Part shown: positions 1 to 5,989 of the stretch, in pieces
Position numbering within the stretch: the stretch's first letter is position 1
How the letters are laid out: each line of letters opens with the position of its first letter
Assembly: GCA_023481025.1 (NCBI GenBank)
Contig: JAMCWV010000019.1
Coordinates: 1 to 9,480, forward strand
Direction of reading: 5' to 3'
Origin: Gammaproteobacteria bacterium
GTDB lineage: Bacteria; Pseudomonadota; Gammaproteobacteria; Enterobacterales; Alteromonadaceae
DNA: 9,480 nt
Translations under genes and position numbers: made by a program
Notes under the pieces: model-generated
The model's database searches: none
What the model was told of the DNA's origin: nothing
What the model saw: the letters and a program-made list of their open reading frames with translations, nothing else

Positions 1-1
1 G

Positions 2-1537
2 TTACCAGAAAACGTGGTCTTGATTGCGGACAGCATCGATGCAGTTGAAATCAATGCGAACCGCTCAAGCCTCGAAGTTGCGGCGGACCAACGCTCGTTT
101 ACTTGGGTAGGCGAATTAGTCGAAGGTACGCCATCAACAAGCTTTACAGCGGCGAATTTACCGTTGAACTTGAATGGCGCGTCGTTGACTGAAATCCTCA
201 CATCAGCTCCTCCTGGATTTGGCTGTACAGTTGGTTGTGACGACGAACGTATCAGTTTGACGGTTAGTGGCATCGGCGGAGTGACCTACAATGGTGTGAA
301 CTATGGTCAAATCCAAATTAGTCCGAACGGCTTCTTAAATATGGGTGACCAAAACCATAATGGTTCGTTTATCCCGCAAACGATGCCAGACGCAACGCCG
401 CCAAACAACGTTCTTGCGCCAATCTGGGCCGACTTTGCACTCGGTGGTGACCTAGGTGGTGAAATCTACTACGCCTACTTTACTTTAAGTGGTCAAAGCT
501 GGTTAGTCATTGAGTGGAACGAAATCCGTTACTGCGAAGACTGGACAGCAGAAACGGGCTGCATTCCTTCGGATGATAAGTACACGTTCGCAGTGTGGAG
601 TAACCTTGCGACTGGTGAACACTTCTTCAACTACATCAATGTACCTACAACTCTACCGAGTGAAGCGACCATTGGTTTTGAAGATGTCACTGGTACACTT
701 GGCTACACTCATACTGGCTCAATCAGCAGTGGTGATGTATTCCGCTTAGACATCACGCCGGCAGAGTCATATATTGAGCTAAGCTATGACGCAACAGCTG
801 GTTTCATGGGTATTGCGCCAACGCTAACTGCAGAAGGCACGCCAAACAGTCCAATCAGTATTGACTTTACAGAAAGCTTCACAGCTATTTCTGAGCGTGG
901 CCTGAGTACTGTCACTGTCGCTAACGCAGGTGTTGAATACTCTGCATTCGCACCAGTGGTCAACCCTGCAGGAGAAACCTTCTCTGCGGAAGTTGTGGCA
1001 CAAGCGTCACAAGGTACTGCAGCTGCCAGCAACGGTGAGCTGACCTTTACGCCGGCTTCAGCCCTCAGTGGTGACTTTACCTTCAATTATCGCATTGTCG
1101 ATGAAGAAGGTCGTTTCACGATACCTGCCCAGGTCACTGTGACCGTCACCAATACTGCACCAATTGCTGCCGCGTCTGCGTCAGTAGCCACTGCACGTGC
1201 CGGTGATGACGTAAGTCTCAGTGCCGCAGATAGCTCTGACCCTGATGGCGACTCGTTGACCTATAGCTGGACTCAAGTAAGTGGTCCAACGGTACAAATG
1301 AGCAATACTTCAGCGGCAACTTCAAACTTCACAGCACCGAAATCAAGCTCAGCGGCAACGCTTGTGTTTGAAGTCACTGTTTCTGATGGTGAACTATCTG
1401 ACACGGCAACGGTTTCAGTTGAACTGAATCGCTACCGCAGCAAGAAGTGGTACGAAGGTAGCTTTGGTGCCTTCATCGTTTTACTCGGCTTGCCATTGGT
1501 TTGGTTACGCCGCCGTAAAATGTTGAACGCTGCTTAA
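2..1537 (+). CDS. C-terminal part of a secreted modular protein, probably an S8 subtilisin-like exoprotease, with a GlyGly-CTERM-like tail (5' partial)
   Basis: The reading frame is open to the left edge, so the true start lies upstream and the GTG at 14 is only an internal codon. The visible 511 residues are all extracellular in character. First comes a beta-sandwich region (about nt 130-770) with two cysteine pairs (GC..GC near 222-242 and C near 534 and 562). Next is a beta-rich linker (about 780-1150), then a PKD/K319L-like Ig-fold domain (about 1156-1425) with the typical SSDPDGDSLTYSWTQVSGP signature. The end is a sorting-type tail: EGSFG at 1454-1468, a hydrophobic helix, then RRRK. 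This architecture is common behind S8 peptidase domains in Alteromonadales, but no catalytic triad lies inside the window, so the protease call is inference. The tail resembles GlyGly-CTERM, the signal cut by rhombosortase, and a rhombosortase gene lies 1 kb downstream. The first glycine of the usual GG is replaced by E. A strong terminator follows the stop. Confidence 0.75.
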   Translation, partial: LPENVVLIADSIDAVEINANRSSLEVAADQRSFTWVGELVEGTPSTSFTAANLPLNLNGASLTEILTSAPPGFGCTVGCDDERISLTVSGIGGVTYNGVNYGQIQISPNGFLNMGDQNHNGSFIPQTMPDATPPNNVLAPIWADFALGGDLGGEIYYAYFTLSGQSWLVIEWNEIRYCEDWTAETGCIPSDDKYTFAVWSNLATGEHFFNYINVPTTLPSEATIGFEDVTGTLGYTHTGSISSGDVFRLDITPAESYIELSYDATAGFMGIAPTLTAEGTPNSPISIDFTESFTAISERGLSTVTVANAGVEYSAFAPVVNPAGETFSAEVVAQASQGTAAASNGELTFTPASALSGDFTFNYRIVDEEGRFTIPAQVTVTVTNTAPIAAASASVATARAGDDVSLSAADSSDPDGDSLTYSWTQVSGPTVQMSNTSAATSNFTAPKSSSAATLVFEVTVSDGELSDTATVSVELNRYRSKKWYEGSFGAFIVLLGLPLVWLRRRKMLNAA

Positions 1538-1582
1538 AGGCACGTGGACAACACGTTCCGTACAATTTAAGTAAAGACGAAT

Positions 1583-1607
1583 AAAGGGGCTTGCGAGCCC
1601 CTTTTTA
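1583..1607 (+). terminator. Rho-independent terminator after the modular secreted protein gene
   Basis: A 9-bp perfect stem (AAAGGGGCT pairing with AGCCCCTTT) closes a TGCG tetraloop, and a run of five T begins at 1602. It lies 45 bp after the stop of the upstream gene and 48 bp before the first lipoprotein, so the lipoproteins probably have their own promoter. Confidence 0.92.
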
Positions 1608-1654
1608 TTCAGGTAAACCTTGATCTAGATATTGCCTTACAAGGAAGAACGACC

Positions 1655-2095
1655 ATGAAACAGATCCATCAATTCGCGATTATTGTTGCTGCAACAAGCC
1701 TATTGTTGACTGCTTGTGCGCCAGCACCTGAGACCGACACGGTTGTTGAGCTCGAAGAACCTCGTGAAATTAATGCTGAATACGTCCAAGAGCAACGCAG
1801 CGCCCTTGCTGCTGAAATTTTCACCCTCGTGGCCACGCCATTTGCCGATCATCCAGACCAATGTCGCGCACTTGAATTTGGTGTCAATGCCTGCGGCGGA
1901 CCAGCCAGTTGGTTAGTCTACTCCACTGAAGTAACAGACACCGACACACTCACTCAGCTTGTGGGTGACTATAATGATATCGATGCCGTGTATAAATCAT
2001 CGGTTGCTGCAGTGTCGGACTGCGCTGAGCTGCAACAAATCCAATTAACTGTGCGTGCCGGAATATGTGCCGCCACCACGCTTTCTGTAGAATAG
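1655..2095 (+). CDS. Predicted lipoprotein with a four-cysteine CGGP domain (first of a tandem pair)
   Basis: This is a 146-residue protein of unknown function. Residues 1-20 form a lipoprotein signal peptide with the lipobox LTAC, so Cys21 would be lipidated. Residues 22-45 are an acidic, probably disordered linker. The domain at about 55-140 carries LVATP, CGGP..WL.YS.EVTD, LV..YN, SDCA.L..IQL and GIC motifs, with Cys70, 80, 123 and 138, which could make two disulfides in the periplasm. The ATG at 1655 has an AAGGA-type ribosome binding site about 9 nt upstream. The next gene is a paralogue 47 nt downstream: from Cys70 to Cys138 the two align without gaps and 32 of 69 residues match. The CGGP..YLVYS pattern recalls small uncharacterised secreted proteins in other bacteria, but no function is assigned. 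Residue +2 after the lipid cysteine is Ala, which in enterobacteria would favour the outer membrane. Confidence 0.85.
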   Translation: MKQIHQFAIIVAATSLLLTACAPAPETDTVVELEEPREINAEYVQEQRSALAAEIFTLVATPFADHPDQCRALEFGVNACGGPASWLVYSTEVTDTDTLTQLVGDYNDIDAVYKSSVAAVSDCAELQQIQLTVRAGICAATTLSVE

Positions 2096-2142
2096 TTTGA
2101 ACGTTAAATCGTCAAGCAATCGCTATAGGTAAGGAGTTTATG

Positions 2143-2646
2143 ATGCGACTACTGCATAAAGCAGGATTACTGATTGCCACCTCTACTCTACTGACTATCA
2201 CTGCATGCAGCGACCAGTCTGTGCAAGTTAACTCTGAGCAGAAACACCCTAAAACTCCTGACACGAGTTATACCGAGGTAACCGACGTGCGTTCAGACAC
2301 TGACTTGAACACCATTAGCGCTGAACAGTTACAACAACTACGTGAAACCATTAGTCGCTTAGTGGCCACGCCAACCGCAAGCACTGTCGAGTCCTGTCAG
2401 GTCGTTGCTTATGGCAGCAAGCCCTGTGGTGGGCCAAGCGAATGGCTGATTTATTCACGTGAAGTTACGGACGAAAAGCAGCTAATACCTCTAGTCGACG
2501 AGTATAACCGCCTGACCGACTTATATAATCAACAAGAAGGCTTGATGTCTGACTGCGCTGTGTTAGTGCCTATTCAGCTGCGTGTCGAGAATGGCATTTG
2601 TGTTGCCGATAAAAACGGCCAAGAATCCATGCCAGTGCGACAATAA
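2143..2646 (+). CDS. Predicted lipoprotein with a four-cysteine CGGP domain (second of a tandem pair)
   Basis: This is a 167-residue paralogue of the upstream lipoprotein. The signal peptide ends in the lipobox ITAC, so Cys22 would be lipidated. A longer polar linker (about 23-60) precedes the conserved domain (about 68-157) with Cys85, 95, 138 and 153. The spacings between these cysteines (10, 43 and 15) equal those of the first copy. Two in-frame ATGs exist at 2140 and 2143. AAGGAG at 2131-2136 is 3 nt from the first and 6 nt from the second, so 2143 is preferred. The short gap, with no terminator between the copies, suggests one transcript. The last 77 bp overlap the 3' end of the convergent rhombosortase gene, and no terminator separates the two. 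Function is unknown. Roles such as a periplasmic inhibitor or assembly partner for the neighbouring proteases are possible but unsupported by the sequence. Confidence 0.85.
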   Translation: MRLLHKAGLLIATSTLLTITACSDQSVQVNSEQKHPKTPDTSYTEVTDVRSDTDLNTISAEQLQQLRETISRLVATPTASTVESCQVVAYGSKPCGGPSEWLIYSREVTDEKQLIPLVDEYNRLTDLYNQQEGLMSDCAVLVPIQLRVENGICVADKNGQESMPVRQ

Positions 2647-3184
2647 TTCCACTCGCAACGCCCCAGAAGTGCGCCGCCACAGCAAGTTGACTTGTGTCTG
2701 CGGCGCCGAAACTCACCGGCCCTTGCCACATTTCCCAACTCACTTTCAGAACCATGCCAACCAGCAGTAAATAGCCAAGGCGAATTTTACGCTGTATATC
2801 AAGGCAAGCACCCCACGCAAAAATCCCATAGAGAACCGCCGAAAAACCAACGTAATAATCCAGTTCTCGAGCGAAGAAAAATATCGCGATGCCAATCAAC
2901 ATCACCAACGACAGTACCAAAGCACCATAACGCCAGCTCGGTGCGTGCTCAGCAAACAGCAAGTACATCACCCAGATTCCAGCGATATTTAACGCCAAGT
3001 GAGACAGTTCAAAATGCAGGAGTTGCCCGCTCACGAGGCGCCACCATTCCCCTGAGCGAATGAGGTCACGCTGATAACTGAGCAGTTCATGCACAGACGC
3101 TGGCAAGCTATAAAAAAGCACCAGCAGCAATGACATCATTGCTGCTGGTACTAGGTATTGCCGTTCAAGAGGCAGTTGAATCAT
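2570..3184 (-). CDS. rrtA: Rhombosortase (rhomboid-family intramembrane serine protease that processes GlyGly-CTERM proteins)
   Basis: This 204-residue, strongly hydrophobic protein has about six membrane segments. The rhomboid signature is visible: H57-F-E-L-S-H62-L-A-L-N66 matches the HxxxxHxxxN motif of GlpG, G113-F-S115 (GFSAVLYG) holds the catalytic serine, and H172 in AAHFWG is the catalytic histidine. The short form, without extra cytoplasmic domains, and the GEWWRL..GQLLHF run are typical of the rhombosortase subfamily. Members of that subfamily cleave the C-terminal GlyGly-CTERM tail of secreted proteins in the inner membrane before release or re-anchoring. The ATG directly follows the TAA of the S9 peptidase gene (TAAATG, no spacer), which predicts translational coupling. 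The last 25 codons lie antisense to the second lipoprotein, and the polar tail after F191 is coded wholly within that overlap. A likely substrate is encoded at 2-1537. A general rhomboid protease is the alternative reading. Confidence 0.88.
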   Translation of the reverse strand: MIQLPLERQYLVPAAMMSLLLVLFYSLPASVHELLSYQRDLIRSGEWWRLVSGQLLHFELSHLALNIAGIWVMYLLFAEHAPSWRYGALVLSLVMLIGIAIFFFARELDYYVGFSAVLYGIFAWGACLDIQRKIRLGYLLLVGMVLKVSWEMWQGPVSFGAADTSQLAVAAHFWGVASGIIVALAWILGRFYRQHKCHSRHAAE

Positions 3185-5674
3185 TTAGTTTTTCTCTGGA
3201 TACAAGTAATTCCACCACTCTGGCTGATCTTTTAAGTGTTTGTCAAACCAAGCCATATAGGTTGCCCACCAGTGGAACCGTGCATCACGACCAATGATAT
3301 GGTGATCCTGCCCTTTGTATTCCACCAGCTCCACTTCCTTATCCAGCAGCTTCAGTGCGGTATACATAATATGACTTTCACCCGGAGGTACGTTCGTATC
3401 GGCATCACCGTGAATGAGAAGCATGGGCGCAGTCACTTTGTCGGCATGAAACACTGGGCTTTGTTGTGAATACAAATCCGCGTTATTCCACGGGAAGCTC
3501 CCTTTACTGGCTTCGCCTGAATACAAGAAGCCCCACCAACCGTGGCCCCAGTACGAGGTAATATTAGAAATCCCCGCATGAGACATTGACGCTGAGAATA
3601 TATCCGTCATGGTGGCTAACAACATGGTCATAAAACCACCGTAAGACGCACCTAAGTGACCAACTCGCTCAGCATCCACAAACGGATGAGCGGCAAGAAA
3701 CTCTTGCGTGCCTTGAATGATGTCTTCAGCGGTGTACTCGCCCCACGCATTGACATGGCGAGCCGAAAACTCTTGGCCATAGCCGATGGCACCCGTTGGC
3801 TGCAACACGTATACCACGTAGCCTTGATGTGCCCACAGGTTAAACGGATAACGCCCAGTAAATCCACGTTGCACAGGTGTGGTGCCACCGTAGTAGTACA
3901 CCAACGCTGGATACTGCTGCTCTGGGTCAAAATTGTGTGGATAGTAAACGCGGCCGTGAATCTCATCACCGTGACGGTTGGTGAAATTCCATTCTTGTAC
4001 TGGGGCTATGTTATGCGCACTGTAAGCGACCTCCGCGCTATCCCACAGCGTTTCTAAACGCCCTTCTTGTAAGTCAAGACTGACGACCTTCTGAGGCGAT
4101 GTCGCACCGCTACCGGCAATCACTAACTTAGGTAACGCCGATTGATTATGCGCAACATTTGAAACCACTTCGATGTCCGTGCTAACGCGAATGAAACGTG
4201 CATTGCGAGGGTCAAAGCGGTATAGCTGAGTACCATCGCGCTCCGTAACCCGCAATAAAAGCTGGTTATTACCAAGCACGGCGACACTGCTAATAGCCGG
4301 GTCAAACTGACGACTTAACGCCGTCACATTCAAGTTCGAATCTAACCGATAGAGTTGTCCATCATAGTTATTGGTCAGCAAGTCGTCGTCTAAACGTGGA
4401 TCGCGACCCGCATTATCGGCAAACTCAGGACCCGCCACCACGTAAATTCCATCGCTGCCATACACAGCTTGGTTGAATGTGCGGTGCGTGCCTAAATCAC
4501 GCTTTTCGCCACTGACAGCATTCAACTCCAAAAGTTGTACGGCAAAATGAGGCGGCGCCGCGTAATCGACTAAACGCGTACTCACGAGCACACGCTCTCC
4601 ATCTGCGTGAGTATCTTGCAGACTATGCCCAGAACCGCCAAAAGTGTGTTGCTGAATCGTGCCGTTTGCAACAGCTAATGAGTAAACTTGCGTCACATTG
4701 CGAAACGACGACCAACGGTCTTCAAGTGCTTGGAAACGCTTACTCAAACCCGTGCTGTTTTCGGCGCTTTTCGTCCAGTTAAAGACCAACGTGCCGTCGT
4801 TTAACCAACGCAGCCCTGACATGCCCCGTTGTTCGGCAGTTAAGGTCTTCACCGAGAGGTCAGTCAGATCGAGAATTTCAATTTTGTTGCCACTAATATA
4901 CGCTAGCTGATGCGCGCTTGGGTGCCAACTGAATTGGCCCGCATTGGCGTTCTGCCAACGATACACCACACGGTTGCTCGTTAGGTCTTTAATCACTAAC
5001 TCATGCTGAGCGCTATTACCGGTTTCTGGACCGTACGAACTCTCTCGCCAAACCAAGTAGCGACCATCTGCTGACAGGTCTAAACCACTAACAGTCGGTG
5101 CATCAAACATCACCTGTTCATTTAGGCGCCAGTCTGACGGCCATTGCGTAGCGATGCTGTCGTGCTCGGCCTTGCCCTTCCAATTAAGTGCAAGCGCTGA
5201 CCAGTCCTCAACGCCTTCAACCAGAATGACAAGTTTGTGATCGCCGGTTTGCAGATTTAACTCGACACTGTCGCGACCGCTGGCGACTCGGCTGCCATTA
5301 AGATAGACCGACGTACGGCTCGCACCCGTCACTTCAATACTGCCATTCGTAAAACGGTCGACACTTAACGGTAAGCGCAAGATACTGCTCTCGCCAGCAA
5401 CTGCATCCGCTAAGGTGGCGTCAGTCGCGGTAAAATTCGCCAACCAAGGGCGCACCAAACTATCACGAAGTGCATCGGCTTGATCGGAGTCGGTGGTTTG
5501 CACCTGAACGGGGTGAACCCGCACGTCTTGCTTGGCAATTTCAAACTCAGCGGCTACCGCTGACGTGGCAAATAATCCAGTTGCGGCTAGCGCCAGAGCC
5601 ACCCGGCACAGTGAACTGTGCAAAGAGCTGTGCAAAGAGCTGTGCAAAAAATACTGTGAACCTAAAATTCGCAT
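3185..5674 (-). CDS. Secreted S9-family (prolyl oligopeptidase / acylaminoacyl-peptidase-like) serine peptidase
   Basis: This is an 829-residue exported peptidase. The signal peptide covers about residues 1-42, with an n-region containing three HSSL repeats (11-22), a hydrophobic core (24-36) and an AVA-A cleavage site near 41-42. A small beta-sandwich-like domain (about 95-170) comes before a beta-propeller (about 185-545). The alpha/beta-hydrolase domain (about 560-829) holds the nucleophile Ser677 in GASYGG, Asp759 in HGDADTNVP and His791 in GQDHH, the standard S9 triad. The family cleaves short peptides, so a periplasmic or extracellular role in peptide breakdown is expected. The specificity cannot be read from the sequence. 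The protein ends YPEKN with no sorting tail, so it is not itself a rhombosortase substrate. The ATG at 5674 has AAGGG 6 nt upstream. The gene is first in a two-gene operon with rhombosortase and is divergent from the AbgT-family gene. Confidence 0.92.
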   Translation of the reverse strand: MRILGSQYFLHSSLHSSLHSSLCRVALALAATGLFATSAVAAEFEIAKQDVRVHPVQVQTTDSDQADALRDSLVRPWLANFTATDATLADAVAGESSILRLPLSVDRFTNGSIEVTGASRTSVYLNGSRVASGRDSVELNLQTGDHKLVILVEGVEDWSALALNWKGKAEHDSIATQWPSDWRLNEQVMFDAPTVSGLDLSADGRYLVWRESSYGPETGNSAQHELVIKDLTSNRVVYRWQNANAGQFSWHPSAHQLAYISGNKIEILDLTDLSVKTLTAEQRGMSGLRWLNDGTLVFNWTKSAENSTGLSKRFQALEDRWSSFRNVTQVYSLAVANGTIQQHTFGGSGHSLQDTHADGERVLVSTRLVDYAAPPHFAVQLLELNAVSGEKRDLGTHRTFNQAVYGSDGIYVVAGPEFADNAGRDPRLDDDLLTNNYDGQLYRLDSNLNVTALSRQFDPAISSVAVLGNNQLLLRVTERDGTQLYRFDPRNARFIRVSTDIEVVSNVAHNQSALPKLVIAGSGATSPQKVVSLDLQEGRLETLWDSAEVAYSAHNIAPVQEWNFTNRHGDEIHGRVYYPHNFDPEQQYPALVYYYGGTTPVQRGFTGRYPFNLWAHQGYVVYVLQPTGAIGYGQEFSARHVNAWGEYTAEDIIQGTQEFLAAHPFVDAERVGHLGASYGGFMTMLLATMTDIFSASMSHAGISNITSYWGHGWWGFLYSGEASKGSFPWNNADLYSQQSPVFHADKVTAPMLLIHGDADTNVPPGESHIMYTALKLLDKEVELVEYKGQDHHIIGRDARFHWWATYMAWFDKHLKDQPEWWNYLYPEKN
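5609..5644 (-). repeat. Three in-frame 12-bp tandem repeats coding HSSL in the S9 signal peptide
   Basis: On the coding strand the units read CAC AGC TCT TTG twice, then CAC AGT TCA CTG, each giving His-Ser-Ser-Leu. A perfect period of 12 runs from 5617 to 5648, while the third unit differs only by synonymous changes. The unit length is a multiple of three, so gain or loss of copies would lengthen or shorten the signal-peptide n-region without a frameshift. Confidence 0.9.
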
Positions 5675-5706
5675 AAGGAACCCTTGTTAACGTTTCTATT
5701 ATTTTC

Positions 5707-5878
5707 AAATCGCATTTATCTTACACATTTCTGTCCCGAAGGGCAGTTTTCACCCGCTTGAATACGACAAAACTGCCCGCAAACGCGATTATTTTTTAGA
5801 AAATGCGAGCCGATTCATAAATTCACCGGCTGCAAGGCTACCGATCAGCGCTTGAAGGATGTATGCTAAATGCGATTT
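5707..5878. repeat. 12-bp perfect inverted repeat with widely spaced arms
   Basis: AAATCGCATTTA at 5707-5718 is the exact reverse complement of TAAATGCGATTT at 5867-5878, with 148 bp between the arms. Each arm includes one copy of the AAATGCGA motif. The spacing suits a pair of protein-binding sites in opposite orientation rather than an RNA hairpin. Confidence 0.8.
5741..5778. repeat. 10-bp perfect inverted repeat (possible hairpin or operator)
   Basis: GGGCAGTTTT at 5741-5750 pairs perfectly with AAAACTGCCC at 5769-5778 across an 18-nt loop. A third related arm, CTGTCCC at 5731-5737, can pair imperfectly with GGGCAG at 5741-5746, so two hairpins would compete. Neither hairpin is followed by a T run on either strand, so it is not a standard terminator. 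Confidence 0.75.
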
Positions 5879-5989
5879 TTGCTCGAGAACTCAACAAAAC
5901 GCGCGTTAAATGGCCACTTTACTGAGTTTCCGTCTCGAGTTCACTCTATTTAACACAACAAAAACAGTGGCTAACCACGGGGACACGTT

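Larger units (their letters stand above)
5675..5989. promoter_or_regulatory. Divergent intergenic region with repeats, between the S9 peptidase and AbgT-family genes
   Basis: This 315-bp stretch must hold promoters for both divergent genes, but I could not fix a convincing -35/-10 pair on either side. It contains four copies of AAAYGCGA (5781-5788, 5801-5808 and 5868-5875 on plus; 5710-5717 on minus), a perfect 12-bp inverted repeat, a 10-bp inverted repeat, a 10-bp palindrome AACGCGCGTT (5898-5907) and two CTCGAG sites (5882-5887, 5933-5938). No substantial gene is visible. The right end carries a GGGGA ribosome binding site (5979-5983) 6 nt before the AbgT-family ATG. Confidence 0.6.

Noticed and set aside
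14..16. GTG as the start of the first gene
   Set aside because: The frame is open upstream to the window edge, the protein has no signal peptide there, and no ribosome binding site precedes it. It is an internal valine codon of a partial gene.
784..1086. 100-codon minus-strand ORF inside the modular protein gene
   Set aside because: It lies antisense to a clear coding region, has no recognisable domain, and is explained as a shadow frame.
1626..1631. TAGATA as a -10 for the lipoprotein pair
   Set aside because: The match is weak, and the only possible -35 at proper spacing is the terminator T run.
2692..3063. 123-codon plus-strand ORF opposite the rhombosortase gene
   Set aside because: Its translation is low-complexity and without domains, while the opposite strand carries a full set of rhomboid motifs.
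5605..5607. Cys23 of the S9 signal peptide as a lipoprotein cysteine
   Set aside because: The residues before it (HSSL) are polar repeats, and the hydrophobic core comes after the cysteine, so this is not a lipobox. A signal peptidase I site AVA-A follows.
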